Below, in pieces: positions 52,305-63,972 of a stretch of DNA of 64,000 nt. The notes below the pieces were generated by a model. That model had not been told where the DNA came from. It was given only the letters and a program-made list of their open reading frames with translations, and did no database searches. The stretch is taken from assembly GCA_026936335.1 (NCBI GenBank), contig JAPMXV010000018.1, positions 1 to 64,000 on the forward strand, given 5' to 3'. Each line of letters opens with the position of its first letter. Position 1 is the first letter of the stretch. This DNA comes from Mantamonas sphyraenae (lineage: Eukaryota > CRuMs > Mantamonadidae). Position numbers and translations under genes: made by a program.

Positions 52305-54147
52305 ATGTCCACTTCATCCACCGTGGCCAAGACTGGCAAGAAGATCGTCGTTGTTGGTGGCGTCGCTGGTGGCGCTTCCTTTGCAGCGCGAGCCCGCCGT
52401 CTGGACGAAGGTACGAGATCGGTCGCGAATCTTCCCAGACACGCGTCCCGACACGCTCCCCTCCGCCTCCTCACATCCATCGGACCCATCTCACACCCAT
52501 CGGACCCATGCCTGATCCTCCACACACCCGCGTGCAGATTGCCAAATCACCATCTTTGAGGCCGGCCCGTATGCCAGCTTTGCCAACTGCGGCCTGCCGT
52601 ACTACGTGGGAAACACCATCGACGCCCGCGAAAAGCTGTTGGTGGCCACCGAAGCACGCATGAAAAACTACTTTGACATTGATGTCAAGACAAACCACAA
52701 GGTGACCCATATCGACCGGGAGAACAAGCAGGTGACCGTGGAGCACGACGGCGACACTCAGCTGGTCGACTACGACGAACTCGTCCTTGCCACCGGCGGC
52801 ACCCCGCTGCGCCCGCCCATCGAAGGCATCCAGCAAGACGGCATCTTTACCGTCAGCGACATTCCCGACGCAGACGCCATCAAGGACTGGATCGCACAAA
52901 GGGGCGCACAAAAAGCCGTCGTGGTTGGTGGCGGCTTCATCGGCATCGAAATGTGCGAACAGATGGTCCACTGGGCATGGACGTGACAGTCGTCGAGATG
53001 CTCGACCAGGTTCTGCCTCCCCTGGACAAAGACATGGCCGGCTTTGTCCACGCCGAGCTCCGCGCACACGGCGTCACCCTCTCCCTCAACGACGGCGTCG
53101 CCTCCTTTGGCACCACAGACGCAGGCGCCATTGTCGTTCACACCGCAAGCGGTGCCGCACACGAGTGTGAAATCTGCATCCTGGCCATTGGGGTCCGTGC
53201 AAACTCGGGCCTCGCCAAGGACGCCGGATTGGAGCTCGGCCAGCGTGGCGGCGTCCTCGTCAAGGACACCCTTCAGACTGTCAGTGACGAGCACGTGTGG
53301 GCGGTCGGCGACGTCGTCGAAAAGACAAACTACCAGAACGGCGAGCCCATGATGTTTGCCATGGCTGGCCCTGCCAATCGCCAGGGACGCATGGCCGCAA
53401 ACAACATGTTTGGCAAGCCCCAGTCCTTTCGTGGCGTTCAAGGCACTGCAGTGGTCCAGGTTTTTGATCTCACTGTTGCCCAGACTGGCTTTTCCGAAAA
53501 GGCTGCCAAGCGCTCCGACCTGCCCTACGCCAAGGTTTTATAACCACACAAAGCACCACGTCGCCTACTACCCAGGCGCACAGACGGTCCACTGCAAGTT
53601 GCTCTTCAATCCGGACGATGGCAAGCTCATGGGCCTGCAGGCCATCGGCAAGGACGGCGCCGCACGACGCGTCGACGTCGTCTCGGCTCTCATCCAAAAG
53701 GGCGGCGACGTCTACGACCTTGAAGAGGCCGAGTTGTGCTACAGTCCGCAACATGGTGCTGCCAAGGACGTCCTCAACATCCTCGGCATGACCGCTGTCA
53801 ACGTCCTCGACGGCGTCATGCCCGTCATGCACTGGGAAGACCTCCAGGCCGCTCTGGACGCAGACGAGCCCCCTGTGCTCCTCGACGTCCGCAATCAAGA
53901 CGAATGGGACGCTGGCCACGTCAAGGCTGCCACTCTCTTTCCCTTGCCCAATGTCCGCGACCACACCGATGACGAGCTCAAGGCCAAGTTTGCCGGGAAG
54001 CACGTCGTCGTCTACTGTGCGGCAGGCAAGCGCGCGTACTACGTCCAGCGTCATCTCATGGACCTCGGCATCAACTGCACCAACCTGTCCGGCGGCATGA
54101 CCACCCTCGAATCCATGGACTTTGCGGGACTGGAAATGGACATGTGA
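52305..54147 (+). CDS. CoA-disulfide reductase/NADH oxidase fused to rhodanese
   Basis: Exon 1 52305-52410 (KIVVVGGVAGGASFAARARR) and exon 2 from 52538 join in phase (LDE-DCQITIFEAG) across a 127-nt intron. FAD site GGVAGG, redox Cys in SFANCGLPYYVG, NAD site VVVGGGFIGIE, FAD-C motif VWAVGDVVE, dimerisation domain (AYYPGAQ), then a rhodanese with catalytic loop CAAGKRA. About 571 aa, the usual length of CoADR-RHD fusions, which are mostly bacterial enzymes acting on CoA-disulfide, persulfide or O2/NADH. Two single-base changes are needed: one missing near 52970 (CCACTGGG for a Leu codon) and one extra T in TTTT at 53536-53539. They cancel, and all key residues are intact, so the gene is probably functional. 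Bacterial ancestry by transfer is plausible, but it has a spliceosomal intron. Confidence 0.8.
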
Positions 54148-54227
54148 TTTGGATTCAAAGATGCTGAGTTGGTGTGCATTCCTCTCTTCCACTGCTCTTC
54201 TCATTCACTCTCAACCACACACATCAT

Positions 54228-57200
54228 TCAGTTGCAGCCGCAGCCGCAGCCGCAGCCGCAGCCGCAGCCGTTGCCACCAGCGTGGCCGGCGGGCTTGCCA
54301 GCAGGAGTGGCCGCAATGCCCATCTGGGCGCGGACACCCTTCATGATGCTGGCCGGGTACTTCTTGTCCATCTGCGCCAGCAGGTTGTCGCGCGCGTTCT
54401 CGGCGGCGGCCTGCTGCGAGGCAGGGGTGGCACCCTTGCGGGCAACCGTCACGGCCGCCACCTTCTCGGCGTTGGCCAGAGCCTTGATCAGAGTCGACTC
54501 GACCTCGCGCGACTGCGCCAGGCTCACCTTGTCCGTGTAGGCCTTGCCCACAGACGGCTGCTTGGCAAGGATGCCCACAAAGTGCTTCAGGCGCTTCTCC
54601 ACACGCGCCGTGAACGGACGCACGCGAGCAGCCTCCTTGGCCACCGCAGCGGCCATGGCGCCCTGCAGCTCAGCCACAAGGTTGTTGCCAACCCACAGGC
54701 CCAGACCGCCCTTCACCGACTTGATTGCCTCCTTGCCCTGGGCGGACTGAACCTTGCCCAGCAGCTCCATGCTCACCTTGTACGTGCCGCCCAGAGCAGT
54801 CATCACCATCTTCAACAGAGCCTGCATGTTGCGCGACTGGTTGCGGAACGCAGCGCTCGTCTCCGTCAGCTTGCTCACCAGGTAGGTCGACACCTTCTTG
54901 CGGAAGTCGTTGACCTTGGCCAGCGTAGCCTTGGTCGGGTTCTTCTTGTGCGTGTCCACAAATGCCTTGGCCGACGCCAGCCAGCCGCCCAGCTTGCCCT
55001 TCAGCAGAGCCTTGCCCTCAGCCGTGCGGTTCAGCGCAGCCGCAAGACCGGTGAAGCCAGACTTGAGGATCTTGTCTGCCTGGCTCGCCCACTTGATCAG
55101 TGCGCGCAGGTCAGTCTGCTTGCCAGCAAACTTCTTGGTCTTCAGACCAGCGCGGTACGAGCCCAGCGAGTTGATCAGCGCAAACGGGCCGGCCTTCAGC
55201 GTCTGCACGCCAATCACGGCCGGGGTCACCACGTGGCCCAGTGCAATGTGCACCAGCTCAAAGTTCTTCGACTGCGTCATCTGCGTGATCAGCTGCTGTG
55301 CGCCGGCGGTGATCTTGGGCAGACCCTTGATCAGCGAGTAGGCAAACACGGCAAACGGTCCCTGGCCCTTGAAGAGCTTGGACGACACCTTGAGCTTGGC
55401 GCGGTAGTTCACGCGATCCTGCAGCTTCTTGTTCAGCTTGGCCAGCGCAGCCTTGGTCAGGTGCTTCTTGATGGCCTTCAGCACCTGGTTGTTCTTGGAG
55501 AAGAACTGGCCGGCGACAATCTTGCCACGCTTGAACAGCTTGCCCAGCTTGGCCGCGCGCGTCTTCCACCACTTCTTGTTGGCCATAAACTTGGCCAGGC
55601 CTCCCTTGGCCTTCTTGGCGCCCTTCTTGACGAACTTGGCAAACTTGCTCTTCTTGGCCTTCTTCCACCAGTTGGAAGCCTTGAAGAATGCGCCGCCTGC
55701 GTTCTTGCTGAACTTGCTCCAGCCCTTCTTGAAGAACTTGGCAAACTTGCCACGGCTCAGCGACTTGCCACGGCGCTTGAACCACGCCTTGGCGCGGCTA
55801 AACAGGCGCTTGGAGCCCACCTTGAGCTTGGACACCTTACCCTTGAAGAACTTGGCAAACTTGCTCTTCTTGAACTTGGCCCAGCCGCCCTTGAACTTCT
55901 TGCCAAACTTGGAGAACCAGCGCTTCAGGCTCTTCTTGCCAAACTTCTTCAGCGCGGCCTTGCCCAGCTTGCCCAGCTTGCCCTTGGCCAGCTTCTTGGC
56001 AATGTTGCGGTACTTGCCCCAGCCCTTCTTGGCCACACGGCGAAGCTTGCCCAGCAGCTTCTTGGGCTTCACGCTGCGCTTGACGCGCTTCACAAAGCGG
56101 CCAATGCGTGCAAAGCCACGCAGTGCCTTGCGCGTGATGCGGAACTTGCGTCCCTTGCGCACAACCTTGCGCACAAACTTGCTGACCTTGCGCACACGTG
56201 CCAGCACCTTGCGGCCCAGCTTGCGTCCCTTGCGCACAACCTTACGCACAACGCGGCCGATCTTGCGGAAGCGCACCAGCGCCCTGCGCGTGAAGCGGAA
56301 CTTGCGGCCCTTGCGCACAACCTTGCGCACAAGCTTGCCGATCTTGCGGAAGCGGCCAAAGGTCTTGCGCGTGATGCGCACCTTGCGGATGACGCGGCGC
56401 ACCTTGCGCACAGCGGCGCGAGCCTTGCGCACAAAGCGACCGACACGGCGCACCTTGCGCACAATGCGCACAGGCACACGGCGCACCACACGGCGAACCA
56501 CGCGGCGAGCGGCACGGCGCACCACGTTACGAGCGCGGCGCACAACACGGCGCACGCGCACGCGGCGCACCTTGCGCACAACGGCGCGAGCCTTGCGCAC
56601 AAAGCGACCGACGCGGCGCACCTTGCGCACAATGCGCACAGGCACGCGGCGCACCACACGGCGAACCACACGGCGAGCCACACGGCGCACAACGCGAGGC
56701 ACACGCACGCGGCGCACCTTGCGGATCACACGGCGAGCGCGGCGCACCACACGGCGCACACGCACACGGAAACGGCGGCGGCGGAAGAACAGGTCCGAGT
56801 CGTCGACCTCATCAGACGCATCAGCGTCCTCCGAGTCGCTCGACTCCACCTCCTCTTCGTTTTCGTCCGCATCTTCGTCGTCGTCCTCCGTGGCAAACTC
56901 CGATTCGTCAGAGTCGTCCGACACCTCCTCATCCTCGGCAGAATCGTCCGTCCTGTGTGCCGTGTCAACGGTGTGCGTCGTGTCAGTCTCCCCTGCGTGC
57001 TTTGCGTGTGTGCGCGTTCGAGAGGGAAATTCGCGCCGTTCTCGCCTTTGCCCTCTCGCTCAAACCTCCCCTACGCTACCCTGCAAGCAAACATGCACCG
57101 CCACCACACGTCCCTCTGCGCATGCACTCTGTCTCGATCCTGGTGCGCCCCCCCCCCTGTATGTTGCTGCCTCGTCTGTGGCCGTGCCGACCCACACACG

Positions 57201-57756
57201 TCCATCACCCGAAAAAAATCGCGGTGGAGAACGTCTCGCCGCCAGCACCGCCACAAACACACGTGCCTGCGTCCACTCTCCTCCTGGGCACTTGCTTTGG
57301 TACACATCTATGTGCCTGCCACCGTACACATGCACTCTCTGCATCTGCGTGTCTTGTCTGCGTCTGCTTCGCTCCTGCACACACACACGCCAGGCACAAG
57401 GCAGCTGCGACGCATTGGTCGCGAGCGAAAAAAAAAAGACCAATCTGCGCGCAAAACACACGCCTGACGCACATGCACGGCCCTCCTACACAATCACACA
57501 ATTCACACAAACACCGCATGGTCATGCGCACGCTCTGCGTCCCTTCCTCATGGCCTAGGTGTCCCCGACTACGCCCACGAACACGCGGCGGACGCCGGAA
57601 AAAAAAACGAGCACAATCGCCAACTCACTCTTCGACTGCAGAGTCGGCCGCCGAGCTCTCCAGACCGTTCTCGGACTGCAGAGCTGCAACCTCGTCCACC
57701 TCAGCAAACACGCTGGTTGCCAGCAGTGCAAGCAGCAACAGCACGAGCTTGTTCAT
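54228..57756 (-). CDS. Secreted hyper-basic repeat protein with Cys-Gly tail
   Basis: Exon 1 (57629-57756) MNKLVLLLLALLATSVFA is a signal peptide followed by an acidic propeptide-like segment; a 676-nt intron (GA|GTGAGT ... CACACAG) joins exon 2 (54228-56952) in phase. About 950 aa. Layout: Asp/Glu/Ser-rich acidic region (~75 residues); Arg/Val repeats such as RRVVRRVPVRIVRKVRRVGRF, present twice; Lys/Arg/Phe repeats (KFAKFFKKGW, KLGKLGKAALKK); then a non-repetitive helical domain of about 350 residues that is only mildly basic; and a terminal GCGCGCGCGCGCN tail. No family recognised. Possible roles by composition: polyanion-condensing matrix of an extrusome, a biomineral or wall-templating protein, or an antimicrobial precursor. 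The acidic head could shield the basic body until processing. Confidence 0.75.
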
Positions 57757-57937
57757 GCTGTGGGTGCGCAAATGAGGACCACAAACGGGAACCCGCGTCC
57801 AAGATAATCCTGTGTCAGCAGCCAGCATTCGCATCTCCCGTCCCCGACGCACCCAAACACATGTGCATGTGTCTGCATCCACCTGGTATCATCTTCCAAC
57901 ACATTACTCACTTTCGATTAGGTTTTGTTGGCGCCCC

Positions 57938-59953
57938 CTACGCTTTCGCCTCAACCTTCTGCTCCTTCGCCTCGGATCCCTCATTCCCTTTCCCCTCCTT
58001 CTCTTTCTTCTTGTCATCTGCTTCGTCGTCATCCACGCCAGCCTCCTCATCATCGCCCGTGTCTTCGCTGTCGCTCTCGCTGTCCAGGCCGGGCTTCTTC
58101 TTCCCGTCCGCCGGCCCGTCCGAGTCGGCCTCAAACAGTCGCATGCCCAGCTTCTCGTCGTCCTCGCTGTTCATCCCTGCGTACATCCGGATCTTCTTTT
58201 CCAACTCCTCCAGCACGCTGTGTCCCTTTGTCCCTTCTTCCTCCTTGTCAAACTCGTCCTCCTCGCCATGGCCACCCCCAAGCGGCGGCAGCTTCTCCAG
58301 CTCGTCGTCGCTGCTCGAATCGCTGCTCGAACCATCCTCGTCCTGCTCCTGTGTCTGCACGCCAAACTCTTCGTCCCAGCCTCCATGGCCTTCTTGTCGG
58401 CTTGTTGAGACCGTGCGTCCTTTGCTCCAGCTTGCTGTCCCTCCGTTGCCGTCGCCTGCACCTCGATTTCCTCTCCTTCACCTTGTCACCTCCCGGATAG
58501 ATGGACATCTCGTCGTAGTCCTCTCCTGGGCCATCCTCCCCTTCGGACGCGCTGCTCATCACCAGGCCCTGCTCCCGCGCCTCCCGCGCCTTGGCAAAGC
58601 TCGCCACCTCCGCGTCCGTCAGCACCTTGGTTACAGGTGCCATGTCCGTGTTGTACGGCTTGGCAAACCCTTCCCGCCTCACCGCTTCCAGAAACGCATC
58701 CAGCACCTCCCGCTCGTCCGCAAAGCTTCGCTTGCTGTTCACAAACTTGCGGTACGCCTTGCGCAGCAACGGGCACTCCAGATCCATTCCCTGCATGTAC
58801 TTCATCTTCCACAGGTGGAACGGCTCTCCTCCACACGAAGGCGGCGGCATCCCTTCCGGATCGCTTTCCATCTGTTGTGGTGGTCACCACGATCCCACCC
58901 ACACCAGGGTGTCAGTCTCGCAACACCTCTCCCGTCTCCCACTCCCTTGCACGGGGTTGCCAATCACCCTTTCTACCCTAACCCCACACGTGCACCTACC
59001 GTCATGAACCAGTAGTTCAACCCGATGTTTCTTCCGTACGAGTTGACCTGATGCCACCACCCGTACGGGATGTACAGACAGTCGCCAGCATGCAGCTCCG
59101 CCGTGTTGGTCTGAACTTTGCTAAACAGAGGATAGCGCTCCAGATCCACCGCGTCCACGTCGATTGGGCTCGTCCCGTACGGCTTGCCCTCTTTGCAGTA
59201 CGCCTCCTCCACATACGACGGAGGCATCATCACAAGTTTCTTTACGCCGTCAAACACGCACAGGATGTTTTCCAGCGTATCCTGGTGCAGCACACTACGC
59301 GTTCCGCCGCTGCTGAACCACATGTGCCGCGTGTGCAGCTGGTCCAGAAATATGTCGCAAAACAGAGACGAAGGCACTCCCACCTCTTCCGGGTACGCGG
59401 CTCCAGGCAACTCTTCGCCCAGCACATACAGTTCCTCCCCGGCCTTGTCATACCGGGCCAGAAAATCCTTCAGGAGGCCCTTTTGCGCGTTCAGCGACCG
59501 GTTCTCCTTCTTTGCCACCTCGAACGTGACCTGCACCTCCCCATACTTCTCCAACAGGTAGCTGTCGTTCTTCCACATGCTCGACATCGGCCAGTGCGTC
59601 ACTGCCTGCCGAAAAATCACCGGCTTTTGCTTGCGAATGTACCGCTTAAAGAACGTTCTCGGTGCCAGGAACCCTTCGACCTCGCTCACCGGGCCCAAAT
59701 CTTTGCCCTGCTGTCCAAACGGCTTCAAGTGGCCCTTTGGCATCGTCTTGCCAGCGCCTGCAGTGTTTCCGGTCGACGCGCCCGTTCCCGACGCCTTCTC
59801 GCCAGCTGCCGTCCCTCCCGACGCGCTGGCAACGCCGTCTGCCAACGCCAGACACACCACCAATGCCAGTGTAAATACCACAGCCACAGTCACTCTGCTG
59901 GTCCCATGTGCTTGTGTCCTTGTCCATCCAAATCGCATCTTTGGCGGTTGCAT
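57938..59953 (-). CDS. Secretory-pathway JmjC (cupin-8) protein with acidic tail
   Basis: Exon 1 (59000-59953): signal-anchor VAVVFTLALVVCLALADG, then a cupin-8/JmjC domain. Fe(II) ligands are in HQDTLENILCVF (HxD) and WWHQVNSYGRN (distal His); RNIGLNYWF follows. A 128-nt intron (ACG|GTAGGT ... ACAACAG) joins exon 2 in phase at 58871 (MESDPEGMPPPS), which finishes the domain and runs into a 300-residue Asp/Glu/Ser acidic tail. Two missing bases are inferred near 58475 and 58380. About 630 aa. Small JmjC proteins of this type (JMJD7/JMJD8, HSPBAP1, TYW5 group) are 2-oxoglutarate oxygenases on proteins or RNA; JMJD8 is luminal. The N-terminal hydrophobic segment puts this one in the ER/Golgi lumen or at the membrane. 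Confidence 0.72.
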
Positions 59954-60041
59954 TGAAAACGAGAAAAAGTGTGGCGAGCGCAGAGCGCAGCGCTTGCCTG
60001 GCCACCCCAATCTCCTCTGGCAAGCCCGGCAACTGCACAGC
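59954..60041. promoter_or_regulatory. Compact divergent promoter (JmjC / BCS1)
   Basis: Only 88 bp separate the divergent start codons of the JmjC protein and BCS1-like genes. Both core promoters and 5' UTRs must overlap or start very close to the ATGs. No TATA box evident. Similar very short divergent gaps occur at 22193-22237. Confidence 0.4.
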
Positions 60042-62416
60042 ATGTTCGCTCCTCTGCTTGTCGTCGACTCTGTCCGACAGGCCACCAACAACGACTTTTT
60101 CAACGGCGCTCTCTGGGTGGCCATCTTGAGTGCGGCGAGTGGCCTCGCCTACTACCTTCTCGGCATCGTCTGGGACTGGTTCATGCGCAGCTTCATCGTC
60201 TCGGTGCAGCTCAACAACAGCGATGAAGCGTTTGACAATGTCATCCGCTGGCTGGCCGAGCGAGACACGTTCCTGAACTCCCAGAAGCTCAAGGCCCAGG
60301 TCAAGAAGCAGCGCAAGAAGCGAAGCTGGTGGCAAGGTAGGTGTTCGAAGTGTGCACTTGTTGTCCATCCTAGCCATGCAGTCATCCCTTCTTGCCACAC
60401 CCATCCCCCCCTGTGGATAAACCTCGGCGCAGCTTCCGGGTCTGATCATCGCAAACCCAGCCGAGGACCCACACACTGACACCTCCGCACACGGCCACGC
60501 CTCCCACAGACGACCGTGAAGACCAGGCTGTGCAGCTCGATTACGTCCCCGGTGACGGTGTGCACATCTTCAAGTACAAGGGCAAGACAATCTGGGTCAA
60601 CCGCACGTCAAACAGCGACCTCACCAACAAGGGCTGGGACAACAAGCCCTTCCAGTTCCAACACCTGGTCTTCTGGTGCTTTGGCCGCGACACTCAGATC
60701 TTCAAGGACATGTTTGCAGACGCCATGGAGGCCGTCTACGAAAAGGACTTTGGCAAAACGCGCATCTTTGTCCTCAACGAATACGGCTACGACTGGACAG
60801 AGGCCATGGCCAAGGACCCACGACCCGTCGCTTCGGTCATCCTCGACGCTGACCAAACTCAGATGATCCTCGAGGACGCGCGTGAGTTTCTGGCGAGCGG
60901 CGAGTGGTACTCCAAGCAAGGCATCCCCTACCGCCGCGGCTACATGCTCTACGGTCCGCCAGGCTGTGGCAAGACGTCATTTGTGCAGGCTCTGGCGGGC
61001 GAATTGGGCCTGAACATCTGTGTGCTCACCCTCTCGTCCAAGACCCTCGACGACCAATCTCTCAACTTCCGCCTCCACGACGTGCCGGCCAAGTCCATCA
61101 TCCTGCTGGAGGACGTCGACGCCGTGTTTGTTGACCGTGAGAGTGTCAAAAAGGACGCCGAGCAGCGCATCACCTTTTCTGGCCTGCTCAACGCCCTGGA
61201 TGGTTGCGGCTCCCACGAGGGCAGCATGTTCTTCATGACCACCAATCACCTGGAGCGCCTGGATCCTGCGCTGATCCGACCGGGACGTGTGGATCTGCGT
61301 GTGGAGTTCAAATTGGCCTCGCGCATCCAGATCAAGCGCATGTTTCTGCGCTTCTTTGAGGGACAAACGTCGCTGGCAACCCGCTTCAGCGTCGAGGTGC
61401 CCGAACACAAGATCAGCATGGCCATGCTCCAAGGTCACTTTCTCAAGCACAAAGACAGTGCCAAGGCCGCACTGGAAAACATCCCCGAGCTGTTGGCCCA
61501 GGCCGAAAAGGCTGCTCGGCGCAACACCAGCGAATTCAAGGGGGTGCCCACACGCCTGTGGCTGCGCCGCCTGGGTCTCGAGCAGTACGCCAGCGCGTTT
61601 GAGGAGCAAGAGTTGAAGCATGTTGACGATCTCAAGGACCTGGACGACTCCACCCTGGACAGCATCAAGGTCAAGTCTCTTGGACACCGCAAACGCATCC
61701 AGGGCATGATCAACGGAGACGCAGAGGTGCGTGCTGACTACGCCTTTGTCACCAAGATGCAAGCCCGCGAAATCTTTCTGCGCGTGTTTGGCGCCGCCGC
61801 CTTGGCGGGCAGCGGCCAATCCTCTTCCTCCTCCTCGTCTTCGGCTCTCCAGCGCACCGAAAGCGGCTCCATTGTCGAAGTCCTGGAGTTGACGTCGTCA
61901 TCGAGTGCAGACGATAAGCACGTGCTGCGCACGGGCAACATGTACGCCGACGCGTTTGTGGATCTGATTCCCGTGGACTCGGTCAGCGTGTGCCAAGTCC
62001 GCGAGTACCTCTTTCGCTACGATGGCAACCCCAAGGCGGCGGTGGACAACATCGATGAGCTCATTGGCGAGCGCAACGACGACAAGGACGAGCTGGACAT
62101 GAAGCTGCGCCTCTTTCGCACACAGCGTGCCAAGATGGACAGCCAGCCCACGTACGAGGACCAACCCATTCTCCAGTGGCTCTCTGAGCAAGATCCCTGC
62201 CTCCACGTCGCTGGAGATGTCCTTGTGGCCGAGAACATCGACTCGACCGACCTGCTTCTCCAAACAGAACCCGACACCGTGGTTGATCTCGTCGCTGAGA
62301 AGCTCGACGACAAGCCAGAGACCAAGCTCACCCTGGGCACAAAGCTGCGCCTGCGCAAAGCTATTGCGGAGCTCAAGAAACGCAGCCAGAAGGCCAAAAA
62401 GGCAGCGGGGAATTGA
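60042..62416 (+). CDS. BCS1-like AAA ATPase fused to SAM domain
   Basis: Exon 1 (60042-60336) gives FNGALWVAILSAASGLAYYLLG, the single TM of BCS1; a 173-nt intron (CAAG|GTAGGT ... CCCACAG) leads to exon 2 (60510-62416). About 733 aa. BCS1-specific domain (DYVPGDGVHIFKYKGKTIWV), then AAA module: Walker A GPPGCGKT near residue 247, Walker B IILLEDVDAVF, sensor MTTNH, arginine-finger region DPALIRPGRVDLRV. BCS1 translocates the folded Rieske protein across the mitochondrial inner membrane for complex III. After the AAA lid comes a SAM domain, residues ~446-500 (LWLRRLGLEQYASAFEEQEL ... LGHRKRI), absent from yeast and human BCS1, then a variable C-terminus with a Ser run and a Lys-rich end. Mitochondrial role inferred. 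Confidence 0.85.
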
Positions 62417-62543
62417 GGAAGAAGAAGAGTGAAATGACCTGAGTCATGCCTTGTGATTTGCATTCCGCTTCCCATCCCACACATTCCTTCTCGCTCGACT
62501 CTCATTCTCCACTCTTCCACACCCACCTGACCCCTCTCACGTC

Positions 62544-63972
62544 TCACTCGTCCTTTTTGGACGTCGTCTGCAAGGGGATGGAGGAGAACCAATCGACGGC
62601 GCTGTCCTCGCTTCCCTTGCCACTCAGCCGCGACACATACATCTTGAGACGTGGGAATCGGTTCATGAGAGCTCGCCAGGTAAACATGTAGATGCCAAGA
62701 AAGAGGACAAGGACGCGGATGGGCACAAAGCCGAGCACCAGGCTGAGCACAAGCACAGCCAGGGCAAATTCACGCGACTTTTTCGCATCCACCCACAGAA
62801 GCAGACAGTTGATACGTTGCATGACCTCGATGGCCCGCTTGGTCTGCTCCTGAACCACCAGCAGCTTCTCGTAGATGGATTGTTCCTCCGACGCCGACGC
62901 CTGTTTGAGCTGGGCGTTGACGCGGTCCAGATCTGTTGGCCGCGGCATTTTGCCCAGCACGTACCGGTAAAAGTTGCGTGCCAGGATGTACAACAGAAAC
63001 ACTGTGGGCAGAAAGATCAGCCTGTCGTAGTAGGCGGCGTAGAGCAGTGCCGAAAAGCCCATCAGCGACCGCACAGGCCGCTCCCAGTTGATCAGCTCCT
63101 GGATGTAGTTTGCTCCCTCTTTCAGCGGGCTCACGGTTGCCTGCATGCTGCTCATCACCGCTGCAAACTCGCTAAAGTGAAACTGTGGCTTGACACGCTC
63201 CTCCCCTTCCCGTTTGCTCTCGGTCCGCACCGAGTCTGTGCGTGTGCGCCCAAACAGCGACGAATACAGACCCAGCGTCGATTCGATTGTGTATGTCAAT
63301 TCCAGCGTCACATGCCCTTGTGGCACAATCGTCGACGTGTGGTAGTGCGATTCGCCCAGCTTCAGCACCAGCTGTTCCCTCCCACGTGCCCGTGTCGTGT
63401 CAGTGGCTTTGTCCACATACTCCTCCTCACCCTCTCCCGTCCACCAGCCCTCCTCAACCCACAGAAACGGGCTGCCCGTGGCTGTAGTCCGACAGTGAAA
63501 CGCGAGCTTCACCCAGAAAGTCGTCCTTCTTCAGGTTGTCTTTGTCAAACACCAGCACTCGGAGCTCGGACAAAGGATCCGTGATTTGACTGCACACACA
63601 CACACACACACGCACACATTACTCTGTGTCAGCCTCTCCGTACCCCGTCTGACGCAGCCCTTGCGCTCTCGGGCTTGCTTGATCGCCGTTCACACAAAAT
63701 GGCAGCAAGCCGTTCGCCAAGAGCTGGCACGCGGCTTCTCCTCGCACCTCCCACGCAGTCCCTTTGACACCACTCCCTGCGGGCGACACTCACAATTCCG
63801 TCTCAAAGTTCCACACCGGATGCAGCGATTTGTCCACCACCTCTGTGCGTGCTTCTTGGTCTTCGCAAACCAGCACCGCGTACGGGTCGGACAAGCCACT
63901 GATGTCTCCAATGGCCAGGTCGCTGCCCTGCACCAGTTTCACATACAACGTGCCAATTCCCTTGGTGGACAT
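62544..63972 (-). CDS. C2-domain protein with C-terminal membrane helices
   Basis: Exon 1 (63794-63972) MSTKGIGTLYVKLVQGSDL ... SGLSDPYAVL ... HPVWNFETE is the first half of a C2 domain with Ca2+-ligand-type Asp (SDPY). Intron 63590-63793 has GTGAGT and CACACAG-type ends and holds a (CA)n tract. Exon 2 completes C2 (LRVLVFDKDNLKKDDFLGEA) and continues to a C-terminal region with two hydrophobic pairs (SALLYAAYYDRLIFLPTVFLLYIL; LAVLVLSLVLGFVPIRVLVLF) and a coiled coil between. One base change is needed near 63470. About 408 aa. The C2-plus-C-terminal TM layout resembles MCTP or reticulon-associated tethers at ER contact sites; that function is inferred. The reading frame starts 28 bp from the window edge and appears complete. 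Confidence 0.72.
63593..63618. repeat. (CA)n microsatellite in intron
   Basis: About 12 CA dinucleotides with one CG interruption, next to the 3' splice site of the C2-domain gene on its coding (minus) strand, where it reads as a (TG)n polypyrimidine-poor tract just before CAG. Length is likely polymorphic. Confidence 0.85.

Noticed and set aside
54174-57467. 1,097-aa Leu/Ala/His-rich plus-strand frame
   Set aside because: Mirror of the Arg/Lys repeats of the hyper-basic protein; the minus strand has signal peptide, splice sites and a folded domain.
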